This document shows, one piece after another, positions 8,942 to 18,165 of a DNA stretch of 64,000 bases. Numbering within the stretch: position 1 is the first letter of the stretch; each line of letters starts with the position of its first letter. The stretch spans positions 1-64,000 of the forward strand of contig JAUXMZ010000046.1 of assembly GCA_030683105.1 (NCBI GenBank), written 5' to 3'. Origin of the DNA: Burkholderiales bacterium. GTDB taxonomy: Bacteria > Pseudomonadota > Gammaproteobacteria > Burkholderiales > SG8-41. The notes beneath the pieces were generated by a model. That model was not told the DNA's origin and ran no database searches. It saw only the letters and a list, made by a program, of their open reading frames with translations. A program made the translations under genes and the position numbers.

Positions 8942-11056
8942 ATGAACGCCGAAACTCATTCCCAGCTCGCAAATTTCATCTGGAGCATCTGTAACCTGCT
9001 CCGCGGCCCGTACAAGCGCAATGAATACCGCAAAGTCATTCTGCCGCTGACTGTGCTACGGCGCTTCGACTGTTTGCTTGCGCCCACCAAGGCGCAGGTG
9101 CTCAAGAAGCACGCTGAAATCAAGGGGAAGCCGGACAGCGTTGTCCGTAGCCTGTTGCATAAGGTTTCCGGGCGGCCGTTTTATAACCTGTCGAAGCTCG
9201 ATTTCAAAAGGCTGCTTGATGATCCGGGCCACCTTGCAGCCCATCTCAACAGCTATATCAATGCCTATTCCCCCAACGTGCGCGGCATCATGGAGAAATT
9301 CGCGTTTGATCAGCAGATCGCGAAAATGGCGGAGAAAAACCTGCTGTTCGAGGTCATCAAGAAATTCAGCACCATCGACCTGTCTTCCGAGCATGTGGAT
9401 AACGTGCAGATGGGCTACGTGTTCGAGGAACTGATCCGCATTGGTGCGGAGCAGGCGAATGAGGAGGCCGGCGAGCATTTCACGCCGCGCGAAGTGATCA
9501 AGCTGATGGTCAACCTGCTGCTGTCTCCGGAAAAAGACCTGCGCAAAAGCCATGTGGTGAAAACCATTTACGATCCGGCCTGCGGCACCGGCGGCATGCT
9601 GTCGGTGGCGGAGAAATACATCCGCGACCTGAATGCCGATGCCAACCCGCTGCTCTACGGGCAGGACTGGAACGACGAGGCGTGGGCGGTGTGCAAGTCC
9701 GACATGCTGATCAAGGGCGAAGATGCCGACAACATCCGCAGGGATGATACCTTCACCAAGGATGGCTTCGACCGCGATGAGAAGGGCAGGAAGTGGACCT
9801 TCGACTACATGCTCGCCAATCCTCCGTTCGGCGTCGAGTGGAAGCAGCAGCAGAAGTTCATCGAGGGCGAGCGTGACTCGTTGGGTGACGATGGCCGTTT
9901 CGGCGCGGGATTGCCGCGCATCAACGACGGTTCGCTGCTGTTCCTGCAGCACATGATTTCCAAAATGCGCGCGCCCAAGGACGGCGGCAGCCGCATCGGC
10001 ATCGTCTTCAACGGCTCGCCGCTGTTCACCGGCGATGCCGGCAGCGGCGAGAGCAACATCCGTCAGTGGATCATCGAGAACGACTGGCTGGAAGCCGTGG
10101 TTGCATTGCCCGATCAGCTTTTCTACAACACCGGCATTTCCACCTACATCTGGGTGCTGACCAACCGAAAGGAAAAGCGACGCAAGGGCAAGGTGCAACT
10201 GATCGACGCGCGCCAGTTCTACGTCAAGATGCGCAAAAGCCTCGGCAACAAGCGCAACAAGATCGGTGACAAGGACGAAGGCGAACCGGACCAGATCGGC
10301 GACATCGCGCGCATTCACGGCGATTTTCGCGATAGTGAAACGCGCCAGCTCGTCATTCCGGCGCAGGCCGGAATCCAGTCCAATAAGGCCCTTGTGGTGA
10401 GCAAAGTCTTCGACAATGCCGACTTCGGTTTTCACAAAATCACCGTCGAGCGTCCGCTCAAACTAAATTTTCTGGCTTCCGCCGAGCGCATCGCGCGGCT
10501 GGATGCGGAGAGCGCCTTTCGCAATCTTGCCGCCAGCAGCAAAAAGGCCGAAGCCGCGCGGCGCGAAGAAATCGCCGCCGGCGAGGCGCGCCAGACAGAA
10601 ATACGTAATCTATTGAATTTATTGAATAAAAATAACGGCGGCAAAATGTATTTGAGCCGTGACGCCTTTCTCGCCGATCTCAAGGCGTTGGACAAGAAGC
10701 GCGGCGTGCGGCTGGCCGGGCCGGAACTCAAGGCCGTGCTCGCCGCGCTCGGCGAACGCGACGAAACCGCGGAAATCTGCCGCGATGCCCGTGGTAACCC
10801 GGAGCACGACGCCGAACTGCGCGACACCGAGAGCGTGCCGTTGAAGGAAAGCATAGCGGATTACTTCAAGCGCGAAGTGCTGCCGCATGTGCCGGATGCG
10901 TGGCTCGATGAGAGCAAGACCAAGGTCGGCTATGAGATTCCGCTCAACCGGCATTTTTATCGGTATGAGCCGCCGCGGGCGTTGGAGGAGATTGAGACGG
11001 ATATCAGGACGCTGGAGGACGAAATCGTGACGCTGCTCAGGGAGGCTACGGCATGA
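8942..11056 (+). CDS. hsdM: Type I restriction-modification DNA methyltransferase subunit
   Basis: Modification subunit that methylates adenine in the HsdS-specified target. The 704 residues include an N-terminal HsdM_N helical region (about 5-150), SAM motif I DPACGTGGML (about 212) and the catalytic NPPF of motif IV (about 293). It is longer than E. coli HsdM but close to a known long subfamily, with a C-terminal tail holding GEARQTEIRNLL and the KREVLPHVPDAW block. Residues about 470-480 (VIPAQAGIQS) are encoded by an inserted dispersed repeat, where relatives have a variable segment. The frame stays open, so the protein may still work. It overlaps the next gene by 4 nt. Confidence 0.95.
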   Translation: MNAETHSQLANFIWSICNLLRGPYKRNEYRKVILPLTVLRRFDCLLAPTKAQVLKKHAEIKGKPDSVVRSLLHKVSGRPFYNLSKLDFKRLLDDPGHLAAHLNSYINAYSPNVRGIMEKFAFDQQIAKMAEKNLLFEVIKKFSTIDLSSEHVDNVQMGYVFEELIRIGAEQANEEAGEHFTPREVIKLMVNLLLSPEKDLRKSHVVKTIYDPACGTGGMLSVAEKYIRDLNADANPLLYGQDWNDEAWAVCKSDMLIKGEDADNIRRDDTFTKDGFDRDEKGRKWTFDYMLANPPFGVEWKQQQKFIEGERDSLGDDGRFGAGLPRINDGSLLFLQHMISKMRAPKDGGSRIGIVFNGSPLFTGDAGSGESNIRQWIIENDWLEAVVALPDQLFYNTGISTYIWVLTNRKEKRRKGKVQLIDARQFYVKMRKSLGNKRNKIGDKDEGEPDQIGDIARIHGDFRDSETRQLVIPAQAGIQSNKALVVSKVFDNADFGFHKITVERPLKLNFLASAERIARLDAESAFRNLAASSKKAEAARREEIAAGEARQTEIRNLLNLLNKNNGGKMYLSRDAFLADLKALDKKRGVRLAGPELKAVLAALGERDETAEICRDARGNPEHDAELRDTESVPLKESIADYFKREVLPHVPDAWLDESKTKVGYEIPLNRHFYRYEPPRALEEIETDIRTLEDEIVTLLREATA
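10351..10380 (+). repeat. Dispersed palindromic repeat inserted in frame within hsdM
   Basis: CGTCATTCCGGCGCAGGCCG and the following GAATCCAG form the half-palindrome ATTCCGGC-gcag-GCCGGAAT. This is the core of the widespread intergenic repeat that translates as VIPAQAGIQ. Here it lies inside the hsdM reading frame without breaking it. On the minus strand it reads LDSGLRRNDE, the other signature of this repeat. Confidence 0.85.
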
Positions 11057-11955
11057 GCGATATCAAGCTGTTCCGTTTGCTGTCCAAGGGCGTGCAGGCA
11101 TTGCAGGCCACGGCGTTGGATCTGGAGAAGCCCCTGCAAACACTGATCGAGAAAAATCTCGAAGCGCTGCTGGGCGTGCGATTTCTCGAAACCGAGCATC
11201 CCACCGGCAAGACCCACGGCGGGCGCATCGATACCCTCGGCATCGACGAGAACAATTGCCCGGTCATTCTCGAATATAAGCGCTCCACCGGCGAGAACGT
11301 CATCAATCAGGGCCTGTTCTATATGGACTGGCTGATGGATCACCAGGCCGAATTCAAGCTGCTGGTCATGGAAATACTCGGCAAGCCGGCGGCAAGCGCC
11401 ATCGACTGGTCCGCGCCGCGGCTGATCTGCATCGCAGCGGATTTCACCCGCTACGACGCTCATGCCGTGCAGCAGATCAACCGCAACATCGAACTGATAC
11501 GTTACCGTAAATTCGGCGACGACCTGCTACTGCTCGAACTTATCAACGCAGTTTCCGAAAAGGCCGGTAACGGCAAACCGTCCAGGGCATTGAAACCGTC
11601 GGGCGACAAGCCGGTCAGTCAAGCTTTGAAAGAGATGACACCGAAACAGCGCGAACTGTTCGCCTCGCTCGAAGGCTACCTGATGTCGCTGGGCGATGAC
11701 GTGCAGCGCAAGGATTTGAAGCTCTATGTCGTCTACAAACGCATGCGCAATTTCGCCTGCGTTGTGGTGCAGAAAGGCAAGCTCACCCTCAACGTATCGC
11801 TTGATCCCGGTGGTGTCGATCTGGCCGAGGGATTCACCCGCGATATGCGCGGCATCGGCCATTGGGGCACCGGCGACCTCGAAATCACGCTGCGCGACAT
11901 GGCCGATCTGGAGCGCGCCAAGCCCCTGTTGCAACGCGCTTACGACGGGATTTGA
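11053..11955 (+). CDS. PD-(D/E)XK nuclease-like protein with C-terminal DUF5655
   Basis: The 300-residue protein lies between hsdM and hsdS and overlaps hsdM by 4 nt (ATGA). The N-terminal half contains GGRIDTLGID followed by VILEYKRS: an aspartate, then ExK, the pattern of PD-(D/E)XK nucleases such as NucS/DUF91. The C-terminal third (about 205-300: RKDLKLYVVYKRM, FTRDMRGIGHWGTGDLEI) matches the DUF5655 signature GHWGTGD. Its placement inside the operon suggests an accessory role in the restriction system. The nuclease call rests on the motif and is not proof of activity. Confidence 0.8.
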   Translation: MSDIKLFRLLSKGVQALQATALDLEKPLQTLIEKNLEALLGVRFLETEHPTGKTHGGRIDTLGIDENNCPVILEYKRSTGENVINQGLFYMDWLMDHQAEFKLLVMEILGKPAASAIDWSAPRLICIAADFTRYDAHAVQQINRNIELIRYRKFGDDLLLLELINAVSEKAGNGKPSRALKPSGDKPVSQALKEMTPKQRELFASLEGYLMSLGDDVQRKDLKLYVVYKRMRNFACVVVQKGKLTLNVSLDPGGVDLAEGFTRDMRGIGHWGTGDLEITLRDMADLERAKPLLQRAYDGI

Positions 11956-11957
11956 GC

Positions 11958-13310
11958 GTGACATTGCAACGCTACGAAAAATACAAAGCCAGTGGCGTTG
12001 AATGGCTTGGCGATGTGCCGGATCATTGGCAACCTATTTCTTTGAAATGGGTCTCACATCGCTATGCCGGGGGCACTCCGGATCGCAGCAATGATGCGTA
12101 TTGGGATGAAGGAACAATTCCGTGGATCAACTCCGGAGCAGTCAATCAGGAGTTAATCAACGAACCATCGGCTTTTATTACCGAGGAAGGTTATCGAAAT
12201 AGCAGTGCGAAGTATGTGCCGGAGGGCGCATTGGTGATGGCACTCGCGGGACAGGGCAAGACCAAAGGTATGGTGGCGCAGACTGCGATCCGCACCACGT
12301 GCAATCAATCGATGGCTGCAATTGTTCCGAGAGAATCAACAAACCCGCGCTATTTGTATTGGCTCCTTGATTCTCAGTACGAACACATTCGCAATATGGC
12401 GGGAGGCGAGGCTCGAGACGGTCTCAATCTCGACATCCTAGGTTCGATCCCTTGTATTAGAGTTCCGGAAAACGAGCAACGCGCCATCGCCGACTTCCTC
12501 GACCGCGAAACGGTGAAGATGGATACGCTTATGGAGAAAAAGCGGACGTTGATCGGGAAGCTGAAGGAAAAGCGCGCCGCGCTGATTTCACGCACCGTCA
12601 CCCGCAGCCTGCCACCCGATGCCGCCCGTGCCGCCGGTTTCAACCCGCATCCCAAGCTCAAATCCTCTGGTATCGAATGGCTTGGCGATGTGCCGGGGCA
12701 TTGGGACGTGCCCCCGCTATACACTCGTTACAGCCTCGAGCTTGGTAAGATGCTCGATGAATCCCGCATAACGGGTAAACATCTCATCCCATATTTGAGA
12801 AACGTTGATGTCCAGTGGGACAGAATCAATATTGACGACCTTCCTGAAATGGACATTCAGGCTCATGAATACGAGCGTTACACGCTTAAACAAGGAGACC
12901 TGCTGATCTGTGAGGGAGGCGAAGTTGGTCGTGCTGCTATTTTCAAGAATAATGGGGCCGTTGTCGGTTTCCAAAAAGCACTCCACAGGTTGCGACCGGC
13001 AAACCAGAACGAGAATTCGCGATTCATGTTTTACACACTCTGCTGGGCATCGAACATTGGAGTGTTCTTGGCTGAGGGAAATCCTAATACAATTCCCCAC
13101 CTAACTGGTGAGAGGCTTCGCCGTTATCGGTTTCCATGTCCCGCGCTGCCAGAGCAGCACGCCATTGCCGACTACCTCGATCGTGAAACCGCCAAGCTCG
13201 ACCGCATGGTCGAGAAAGTGGAAGCCGCCATCGAACGCCTGCGCGAATACCGTACAGCGCTGATTACCGCCGCCGTTACCGGCAAGATCGACGTGCGGAA
13301 GATGAGTTGA
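11958..13310 (+). CDS. hsdS: Type I restriction-modification specificity subunit
   Basis: DNA-recognition subunit. About 450 residues show the duplicated plan: two target-recognition domains, each opened by the same phrase (SGVEWLGDVPDHW at the start, SGIEWLGDVPGHW near residue 235) and closed by conserved helical repeats (IADFLDRETVKMDTL; IADYLDRETAKLDRM). TRD1 contains the family signature GGTPDRSNDAYW...GTIPWINSG. A GTG at 11958, 2 nt after the upstream stop, is the likely start; the frame stays open further upstream inside the preceding gene. The TRD segments are less GC-rich than the helical repeats, as expected for exchangeable recognition domains. Confidence 0.93.
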   Translation: MTLQRYEKYKASGVEWLGDVPDHWQPISLKWVSHRYAGGTPDRSNDAYWDEGTIPWINSGAVNQELINEPSAFITEEGYRNSSAKYVPEGALVMALAGQGKTKGMVAQTAIRTTCNQSMAAIVPRESTNPRYLYWLLDSQYEHIRNMAGGEARDGLNLDILGSIPCIRVPENEQRAIADFLDRETVKMDTLMEKKRTLIGKLKEKRAALISRTVTRSLPPDAARAAGFNPHPKLKSSGIEWLGDVPGHWDVPPLYTRYSLELGKMLDESRITGKHLIPYLRNVDVQWDRINIDDLPEMDIQAHEYERYTLKQGDLLICEGGEVGRAAIFKNNGAVVGFQKALHRLRPANQNENSRFMFYTLCWASNIGVFLAEGNPNTIPHLTGERLRRYRFPCPALPEQHAIADYLDRETAKLDRMVEKVEAAIERLREYRTALITAAVTGKIDVRKMS

Positions 13311-13315
13311 TTAAT

Positions 13316-14779
13316 ATGGATCGCACGCCTGAATATCTCGTGGGGCTTGTTTCGGAATTTCGGAAGTTGTCTGCAGAAACGCCTTGGTTGGAATTCAAGG
13401 AGAATGATTATGACCCCAATGATATTGGCGAGTATCTCTCTGCGTTGAGTAATGCGGCGGCCCTTGCAGGGAAAGCGAATGGATATCTTGTATGGGGCGT
13501 TCAAGATGGGACTCGAGACATAGTCGGAACGACATTTAAGCCGGCAATGATGAAAGGTAAAGGCAACGAAGATCTCGAGAATTGGTTGGTCCGATCATTG
13601 ACTCCGCGCTTGCATTTCCGATTCTACGAGTTCGAATGTGAGGGCAAGGCCCTCGTGCTTCTCGAGATACCGCGCGCTTCAGAAAGGCCTGTCCAGTTTC
13701 AGGGTGTTGAGTTTGTTCGTGTGGGCAGCTATCGCCAGAAGCTCAAGGACTATCCGCAGGTTGAGCGTGATTTATGGCGTATTTTTGAATCAATGCCGTT
13801 CGAGGATTTGATTGCGCTGGAGAGGGTGGATGGGGCGACCGTGCTGGCCTTGCTCGACTATCCCAGTTACTTCGACTTGCTAAAGCATCCGTTGCCAGGT
13901 GACCAAAATGCAATCTTGGCGCGTCTCGCAGAAGACCGAATGATCTTTGCTGGCGAGGCGGGTGGATGGGGAATCACGAATCTTGGGGCTATTTTGTTTG
14001 CCAAAGACCTTGACGCGTTCAAAGCGCTGGCGCGCAAAGCAGTAAGGGTGGTTGTTTACGAAGGGAAAGGGCGACAAAAAACGGTGCGTGAGCAAACAGG
14101 CCACAAGGGATATGCAGCAGGCTTTCCCGGGCTCCTTGAGTATCTGAATGCGTTGCTACCCAGAAATGAAGTGATCAAGCAAGCGTTGCGGAAGGAAGTC
14201 CCTATGTATCCTGAGCCGGCAGTGCGAGAACTAGTGGCTAATGCACTTATTCACCAAGATTTTTCGGTAACAGGCGCTGGTCCGATGATTGAGATTTTTG
14301 ATGATCGTATGGAGATAACCAACCCTGGGAACCCTTTGGTTAAAGCAGAGCGTTTCCTGGATACGCCACCGCGTTCGAGGAATGAATCTTTGGCATCTTT
14401 TATGCGGCGAGTGGGTATTTGTGAAGAGCGGGGCAGTGGCGTTGATAAGGTTGTATTTGAAACCGAGTTCTATCAGTTACCAGCGCCCATTTTCGAGACT
14501 CCCGGTGAATCTACCCGCGCGGTATTGTTTGCTCATAAGCCCTTTAACGATATGGGGCGTGATGAGCGTGTGAGAGCTTGCTATTTGCACGCATGTTTGC
14601 GCTACGTGGAAAGAGATCCTATGACAAACTCTAGCTTGCGCAAGCGTTTTGGGATTGAGGAACGCAACAGTGCAATTGCTTCAAGGATCATCCGTGACGC
14701 ATTGGAGGATGGTGCCGTAAAACCGTACGATCCTGATCAGGGGAAGCGTCACGCCAAGTACGTTCCTTTTTGGGCGTGA
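13316..14779 (+). CDS. AlbA_2 (Schlafen-like) ATP-binding protein, COG2865 RecG-related
   Basis: About 487 residues. The N-terminal AlbA_2 domain shows WLEFKEN, ISALSNAAALAGKANGY and LVWGVQDGT. A GHKL-like ATPase segment follows (AVRELVANALIHQDF, IEIFDDRMEITNPGNPL, about 300-350), then a winged-helix-like tail with SLRKRFGIEERN. This is the family often misnamed RecG-like transcriptional regulator; no helicase motifs are present. The ATG at 13316 is preferred over an in-frame TTG at 13307 that overlaps the hsdS stop. Composition is visibly less GC-rich than the core genes, consistent with horizontal acquisition with the hsd block. Its role in the system is unknown. Confidence 0.85.
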   Translation: MDRTPEYLVGLVSEFRKLSAETPWLEFKENDYDPNDIGEYLSALSNAAALAGKANGYLVWGVQDGTRDIVGTTFKPAMMKGKGNEDLENWLVRSLTPRLHFRFYEFECEGKALVLLEIPRASERPVQFQGVEFVRVGSYRQKLKDYPQVERDLWRIFESMPFEDLIALERVDGATVLALLDYPSYFDLLKHPLPGDQNAILARLAEDRMIFAGEAGGWGITNLGAILFAKDLDAFKALARKAVRVVVYEGKGRQKTVREQTGHKGYAAGFPGLLEYLNALLPRNEVIKQALRKEVPMYPEPAVRELVANALIHQDFSVTGAGPMIEIFDDRMEITNPGNPLVKAERFLDTPPRSRNESLASFMRRVGICEERGSGVDKVVFETEFYQLPAPIFETPGESTRAVLFAHKPFNDMGRDERVRACYLHACLRYVERDPMTNSSLRKRFGIEERNSAIASRIIRDALEDGAVKPYDPDQGKRHAKYVPFWA

Positions 14780-14794
14780 GGCTGTTGGGGGCTC

Positions 14795-15048
14795 TTATTT
14801 GATGGATAGGTGATGCCCCGGGTGTTCAGCGCTGATCGGGGTGAATCGACACCTTAAAACATTATAAATATCAAAAGGTTACGAGATATCGTTTTAAACG
14901 ACCGTAGACGCGTTCTATTTGATGGGTATATGGGGTGAAGACCCCCTGGATGCTCGATACAGCGAGGTTATTTGATAAAATAACAATAAAAACAATAAGT
15001 TAGTAATTTCTCTTTTTGTTTCTTTTTATTTGATGGCTATTTGATAGC
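14795..15048. repeat. Five short direct repeats TATTTGATGG upstream of hsdR
   Basis: TATTTGATGG occurs at 14796, 14916 and 15027, with variants TATTTGATAA at 14969 and TATTTGATAG at 15039. The last two are 12 nt apart and end 2 nt before the hsdR ATG. The rest of the 270-nt spacer is AT-rich and contains no gene. Spaced direct repeats next to a start codon could be regulator sites or leftovers of deletion and duplication at the hsd locus. Confidence 0.7.
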
Positions 15049-15049
15049 A

Positions 15050-18000
15050 ATGGCCCAGACCAACGAAAAAGCATTCGAGAGCTACGTCGAAACCATCCTG
15101 CTGGAGAAGGCGGGCTGGAAGTCGGGTGTGCTCGGCGAATGGGATGAAACACGCGCGCTATTTCCTGCGCGCGTCACTGCCTTCCTGCAGGAAACCCAGC
15201 CCAAACTCTGGTCGGAGATGCAGGCGCTGCACGGCGCGGGGCTGGACGAGTTGGTCATCAACGCGCTGGTGAAGGAACTTGACCTCAAGGGCACGCTGCA
15301 TGTTCTGCGGCACGGGTTCAAGTTCTACGGCAAAACATTCCGGCTCGCGTATTTCAAACCTGCGCATGCACTTAATTACGATGTGCTGGCGCTGTTTGCC
15401 AAGAACCGGCTGACGGTCACGCGGCAGGTGCCATGTCATCCGGGCAAGAAGGATACGGTGGACCTTGTGTTCGCGCTGAACGGCCTGCCAGTCGCGACCT
15501 GCGAACTTAAAAACCCCGGCACGCACCAGACCTGGCGCAATGCGATCAAGCAATACAAGGAAGACCGCGAGCCGCAAGCGCCATTGTTCAAGTTCAAGAC
15601 GCGTGCGCTGGTGCATTTCGCAGCCGATCCCGACGAAATCCACATGACCACGCGCCTACGCAAGACGGGCACGCATTTCCTGCCGTTCAACCGCGGCAGC
15701 CATCCGGGCGATGTGCAATGTGGTGCGGGCAATCCGCAGCATCCTTCTGGCTATCGCACCGGCTATTTCTGGGAAGAGGTGCTGCGGTTCGACAGCTTTC
15801 TCGACATCCTTGGGCATTTCATGTTCATCGAGAAGGCCGAGGAAAAAATCAGTGACGGCAAGGGCGGCGCGCAACGTATTCACAAAGAAACCATGATTTT
15901 TCCGCGCTATCACCAGCTTGATGCCGTGCGCAAGTTGGTCGATATCGCTCAGCACGAAAGCGCAGGGCGTAACTACCTGATTCAGCATTCCGCCGGCAGC
16001 GGCAAGACCAACAGCATTTCGTGGCTGTCGCACCGGCTGGCAAGCCTTCACGATACACAGGACCACAAGATTTACGATTGCGTGATCGTGATCACCGACC
16101 GCCGGGTTCTGGACAAGCAGTTGCAGGACGCGATTTATCAGATCGAGCATGCGCAAGGCGTGGTGAAGGCCATCGATCAGGACTCGAAGCAATTGTCCAC
16201 AGCGCTCATTGACGGTACCAAGATCGTGATCACGACCTTGCAGAAGTTCCCATTCGTTATGCGCGGGCTGCTCCATGCAACAGGCGCGGAAAGCCAGGAA
16301 AAAGCGAGCGAGGAAGAGAAAAAACAGGCGAAAGCCTGGGAAGCGGCCATCGCGGCGCGTAAATATGCGGTGATCGTGGATGAAGCGCATTCCAGTCAGA
16401 CCGGAGAGAGTGCGCGCGAACTGAAATCCATACTCGGTGCTGCGGCGGAGAGCAATGACGACGAAGGCGAGGCCGACTGGGAAGACCGCTTGAATCAGGT
16501 AATGCAATCGCGTGGACGGCAGAAGAACCTGAGTTTTTTCGCATTTACCGCTACGCCCAAGGGCAAGACCATCGAATTGTTCGGGCGCGTCTGCGCCAGC
16601 GGCAAGCCCGAAGCCTTCCATATTTACAGCATGCGGCAGGCCATCGAGGAACGATTCATACTCGATGTGCTGACCAACTACGTTACTTACGCTACTTATT
16701 ACCGTCTGCTCAAGGCGGCTGAAGATGATCCCGAGTTGCCGAAGAAAAAGGCGGCGCGGGCGCTGGCGAAGTTTATGAGCCTGCATCCGCACAATATCGA
16801 GCAGAAGACGGAAGTCATGGTCGAGCACTTCCGGCGTAGCGTGCGGCATCGGCTCGGCGGGCGCGCGAAGGCGATGGTCGTTACTTCATCCCGGCTACAC
16901 GCGGTTCGCTACAAGCTCGCCTTTGAACGCTATATCAAGGAGCATGGCTATACCGATGTGCGTCCGCTGGTGGCGTTCAGCGGCAGCGTGCGCGACCCGG
17001 ATACCGGAAAGGATTACACCGAACCGGGTATGAATACCGATACCGTAACGGGCAAGCCCATCAGTGAAGTGCAATTACCCGAGCGCTTTGATTCAATGGA
17101 TTACAACGTGTTGCTGGTGGCAAACAAATACCAGACGGGTTTTGATCAGCCGCTGTTGCACACGATGTACGTGGACAAGCGGCTTGACGGCGTGCAGGCG
17201 GTACAGACGCTGTCACGGTTAAACCGGATGATCCCCGGCAAGGACGAGCCATTCGTGCTGGATTTTGTGAATGACGTGGAGAATATCTTCCGCGCGTTCA
17301 AACCTTATTACGACGCGACGGGTCTAGAGAAGGCTTCGGATCCGGCCATGCTGGATGCGCTCAAACACGAGCTTGATCAGGCGCAGATTTATCACTGGAG
17401 CGAAGTGGAAGCTTTTGCGCAGATTTTCTACAAGCCGGAAGACCAGCAAGCCCCAGCCGATCATGCGCGAATGCAGAGTCATCTGCAGCCAGCGGTGGAT
17501 CGTTACAAGGCGATTAAGGACGAGGAAAAGCGTCGTGAGTTTCGCGACAAGCTGGGTGGGTACGTTAGTGTCTATGCATTTCTGAGCCAGATCATCCCGT
17601 ACGCCGATGCCGACCTGGAAATGCTCTACAGTTATGGACGTTTTCTACTGCCACATCTGCCGATTGATCGCGATACCAGCGTAGTGCAGATCGGGGACGA
17701 GGTGAATCTGCAGTTCTATCGGCTTGAGCGCGTTCATTCCGGCAGTATTGATCTCAAGGAGGGCGATAGCAAAGGTGTTTATAGCCCGACCGAAGTCGGA
17801 ACAGGCAAGGCGAAGGATGAGAAGAGGCCCTTGTCGGAAATCATCAATGCACTGAATGACCGCTTTGGCACGGAGTTTACTGAAGAAGACCGGCTGTTTT
17901 TCCAGCAGATCAAGGAGAAAGCGGCCAAGGACGAGAAAATTATCCAGACGGCGCTGGCTAATCCGCTCGATAAATTCCAGCTGGGAGTCCGTAAGCTGAT

Positions 18001-18154
18001 CGAAGATCTCTTCATTCAGCGCATGGCTGACAATGACAAGATCGTGACGCGCTACATGGACGACCAGGTTTTCCAGAACGTCGCGTTCCCGATTCTGGCT
18101 AAAGAAATATTCGACTCGATAAAAACATCAAAGGTCAGACCACCTTCGGAGTAA
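15050..18154 (+). CDS. hsdR: Type I restriction endonuclease subunit R
   Basis: Motor and nuclease subunit that translocates DNA and cleaves unmodified DNA. About 1034 residues. The N-terminal PD-(D/E)XK nuclease shows VDLVFALNGLPVATCELKNP (D...ExK, about 140-155). The SF2 helicase motor has HSAGSGKTNS (about 312), IVDEAHSSQTGES (DEAH, about 443), FAFTATPKGKT (motif III) and the motif VI region VQTLSRLNRM. A C-terminal HsdM-interaction domain follows. The ATG at 15050 is preferred over a TTG 9 nt upstream. It is separated from hsdMS by 270 nt carrying repeats, so it may be transcribed separately. Confidence 0.95.
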   Translation: MAQTNEKAFESYVETILLEKAGWKSGVLGEWDETRALFPARVTAFLQETQPKLWSEMQALHGAGLDELVINALVKELDLKGTLHVLRHGFKFYGKTFRLAYFKPAHALNYDVLALFAKNRLTVTRQVPCHPGKKDTVDLVFALNGLPVATCELKNPGTHQTWRNAIKQYKEDREPQAPLFKFKTRALVHFAADPDEIHMTTRLRKTGTHFLPFNRGSHPGDVQCGAGNPQHPSGYRTGYFWEEVLRFDSFLDILGHFMFIEKAEEKISDGKGGAQRIHKETMIFPRYHQLDAVRKLVDIAQHESAGRNYLIQHSAGSGKTNSISWLSHRLASLHDTQDHKIYDCVIVITDRRVLDKQLQDAIYQIEHAQGVVKAIDQDSKQLSTALIDGTKIVITTLQKFPFVMRGLLHATGAESQEKASEEEKKQAKAWEAAIAARKYAVIVDEAHSSQTGESARELKSILGAAAESNDDEGEADWEDRLNQVMQSRGRQKNLSFFAFTATPKGKTIELFGRVCASGKPEAFHIYSMRQAIEERFILDVLTNYVTYATYYRLLKAAEDDPELPKKKAARALAKFMSLHPHNIEQKTEVMVEHFRRSVRHRLGGRAKAMVVTSSRLHAVRYKLAFERYIKEHGYTDVRPLVAFSGSVRDPDTGKDYTEPGMNTDTVTGKPISEVQLPERFDSMDYNVLLVANKYQTGFDQPLLHTMYVDKRLDGVQAVQTLSRLNRMIPGKDEPFVLDFVNDVENIFRAFKPYYDATGLEKASDPAMLDALKHELDQAQIYHWSEVEAFAQIFYKPEDQQAPADHARMQSHLQPAVDRYKAIKDEEKRREFRDKLGGYVSVYAFLSQIIPYADADLEMLYSYGRFLLPHLPIDRDTSVVQIGDEVNLQFYRLERVHSGSIDLKEGDSKGVYSPTEVGTGKAKDEKRPLSEIINALNDRFGTEFTEEDRLFFQQIKEKAAKDEKIIQTALANPLDKFQLGVRKLIEDLFIQRMADNDKIVTRYMDDQVFQNVAFPILAKEIFDSIKTSKVRPPSE

Positions 18155-18165
18155 CCCGGAAGGGC

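Noticed and set aside
9056-10435. A 459-codon open frame antisense to hsdM
   Set aside because: The opposite strand has full methyltransferase motifs; the antisense product has no recognisable pattern apart from the LDSGLRRNDE encoded by the inserted repeat.
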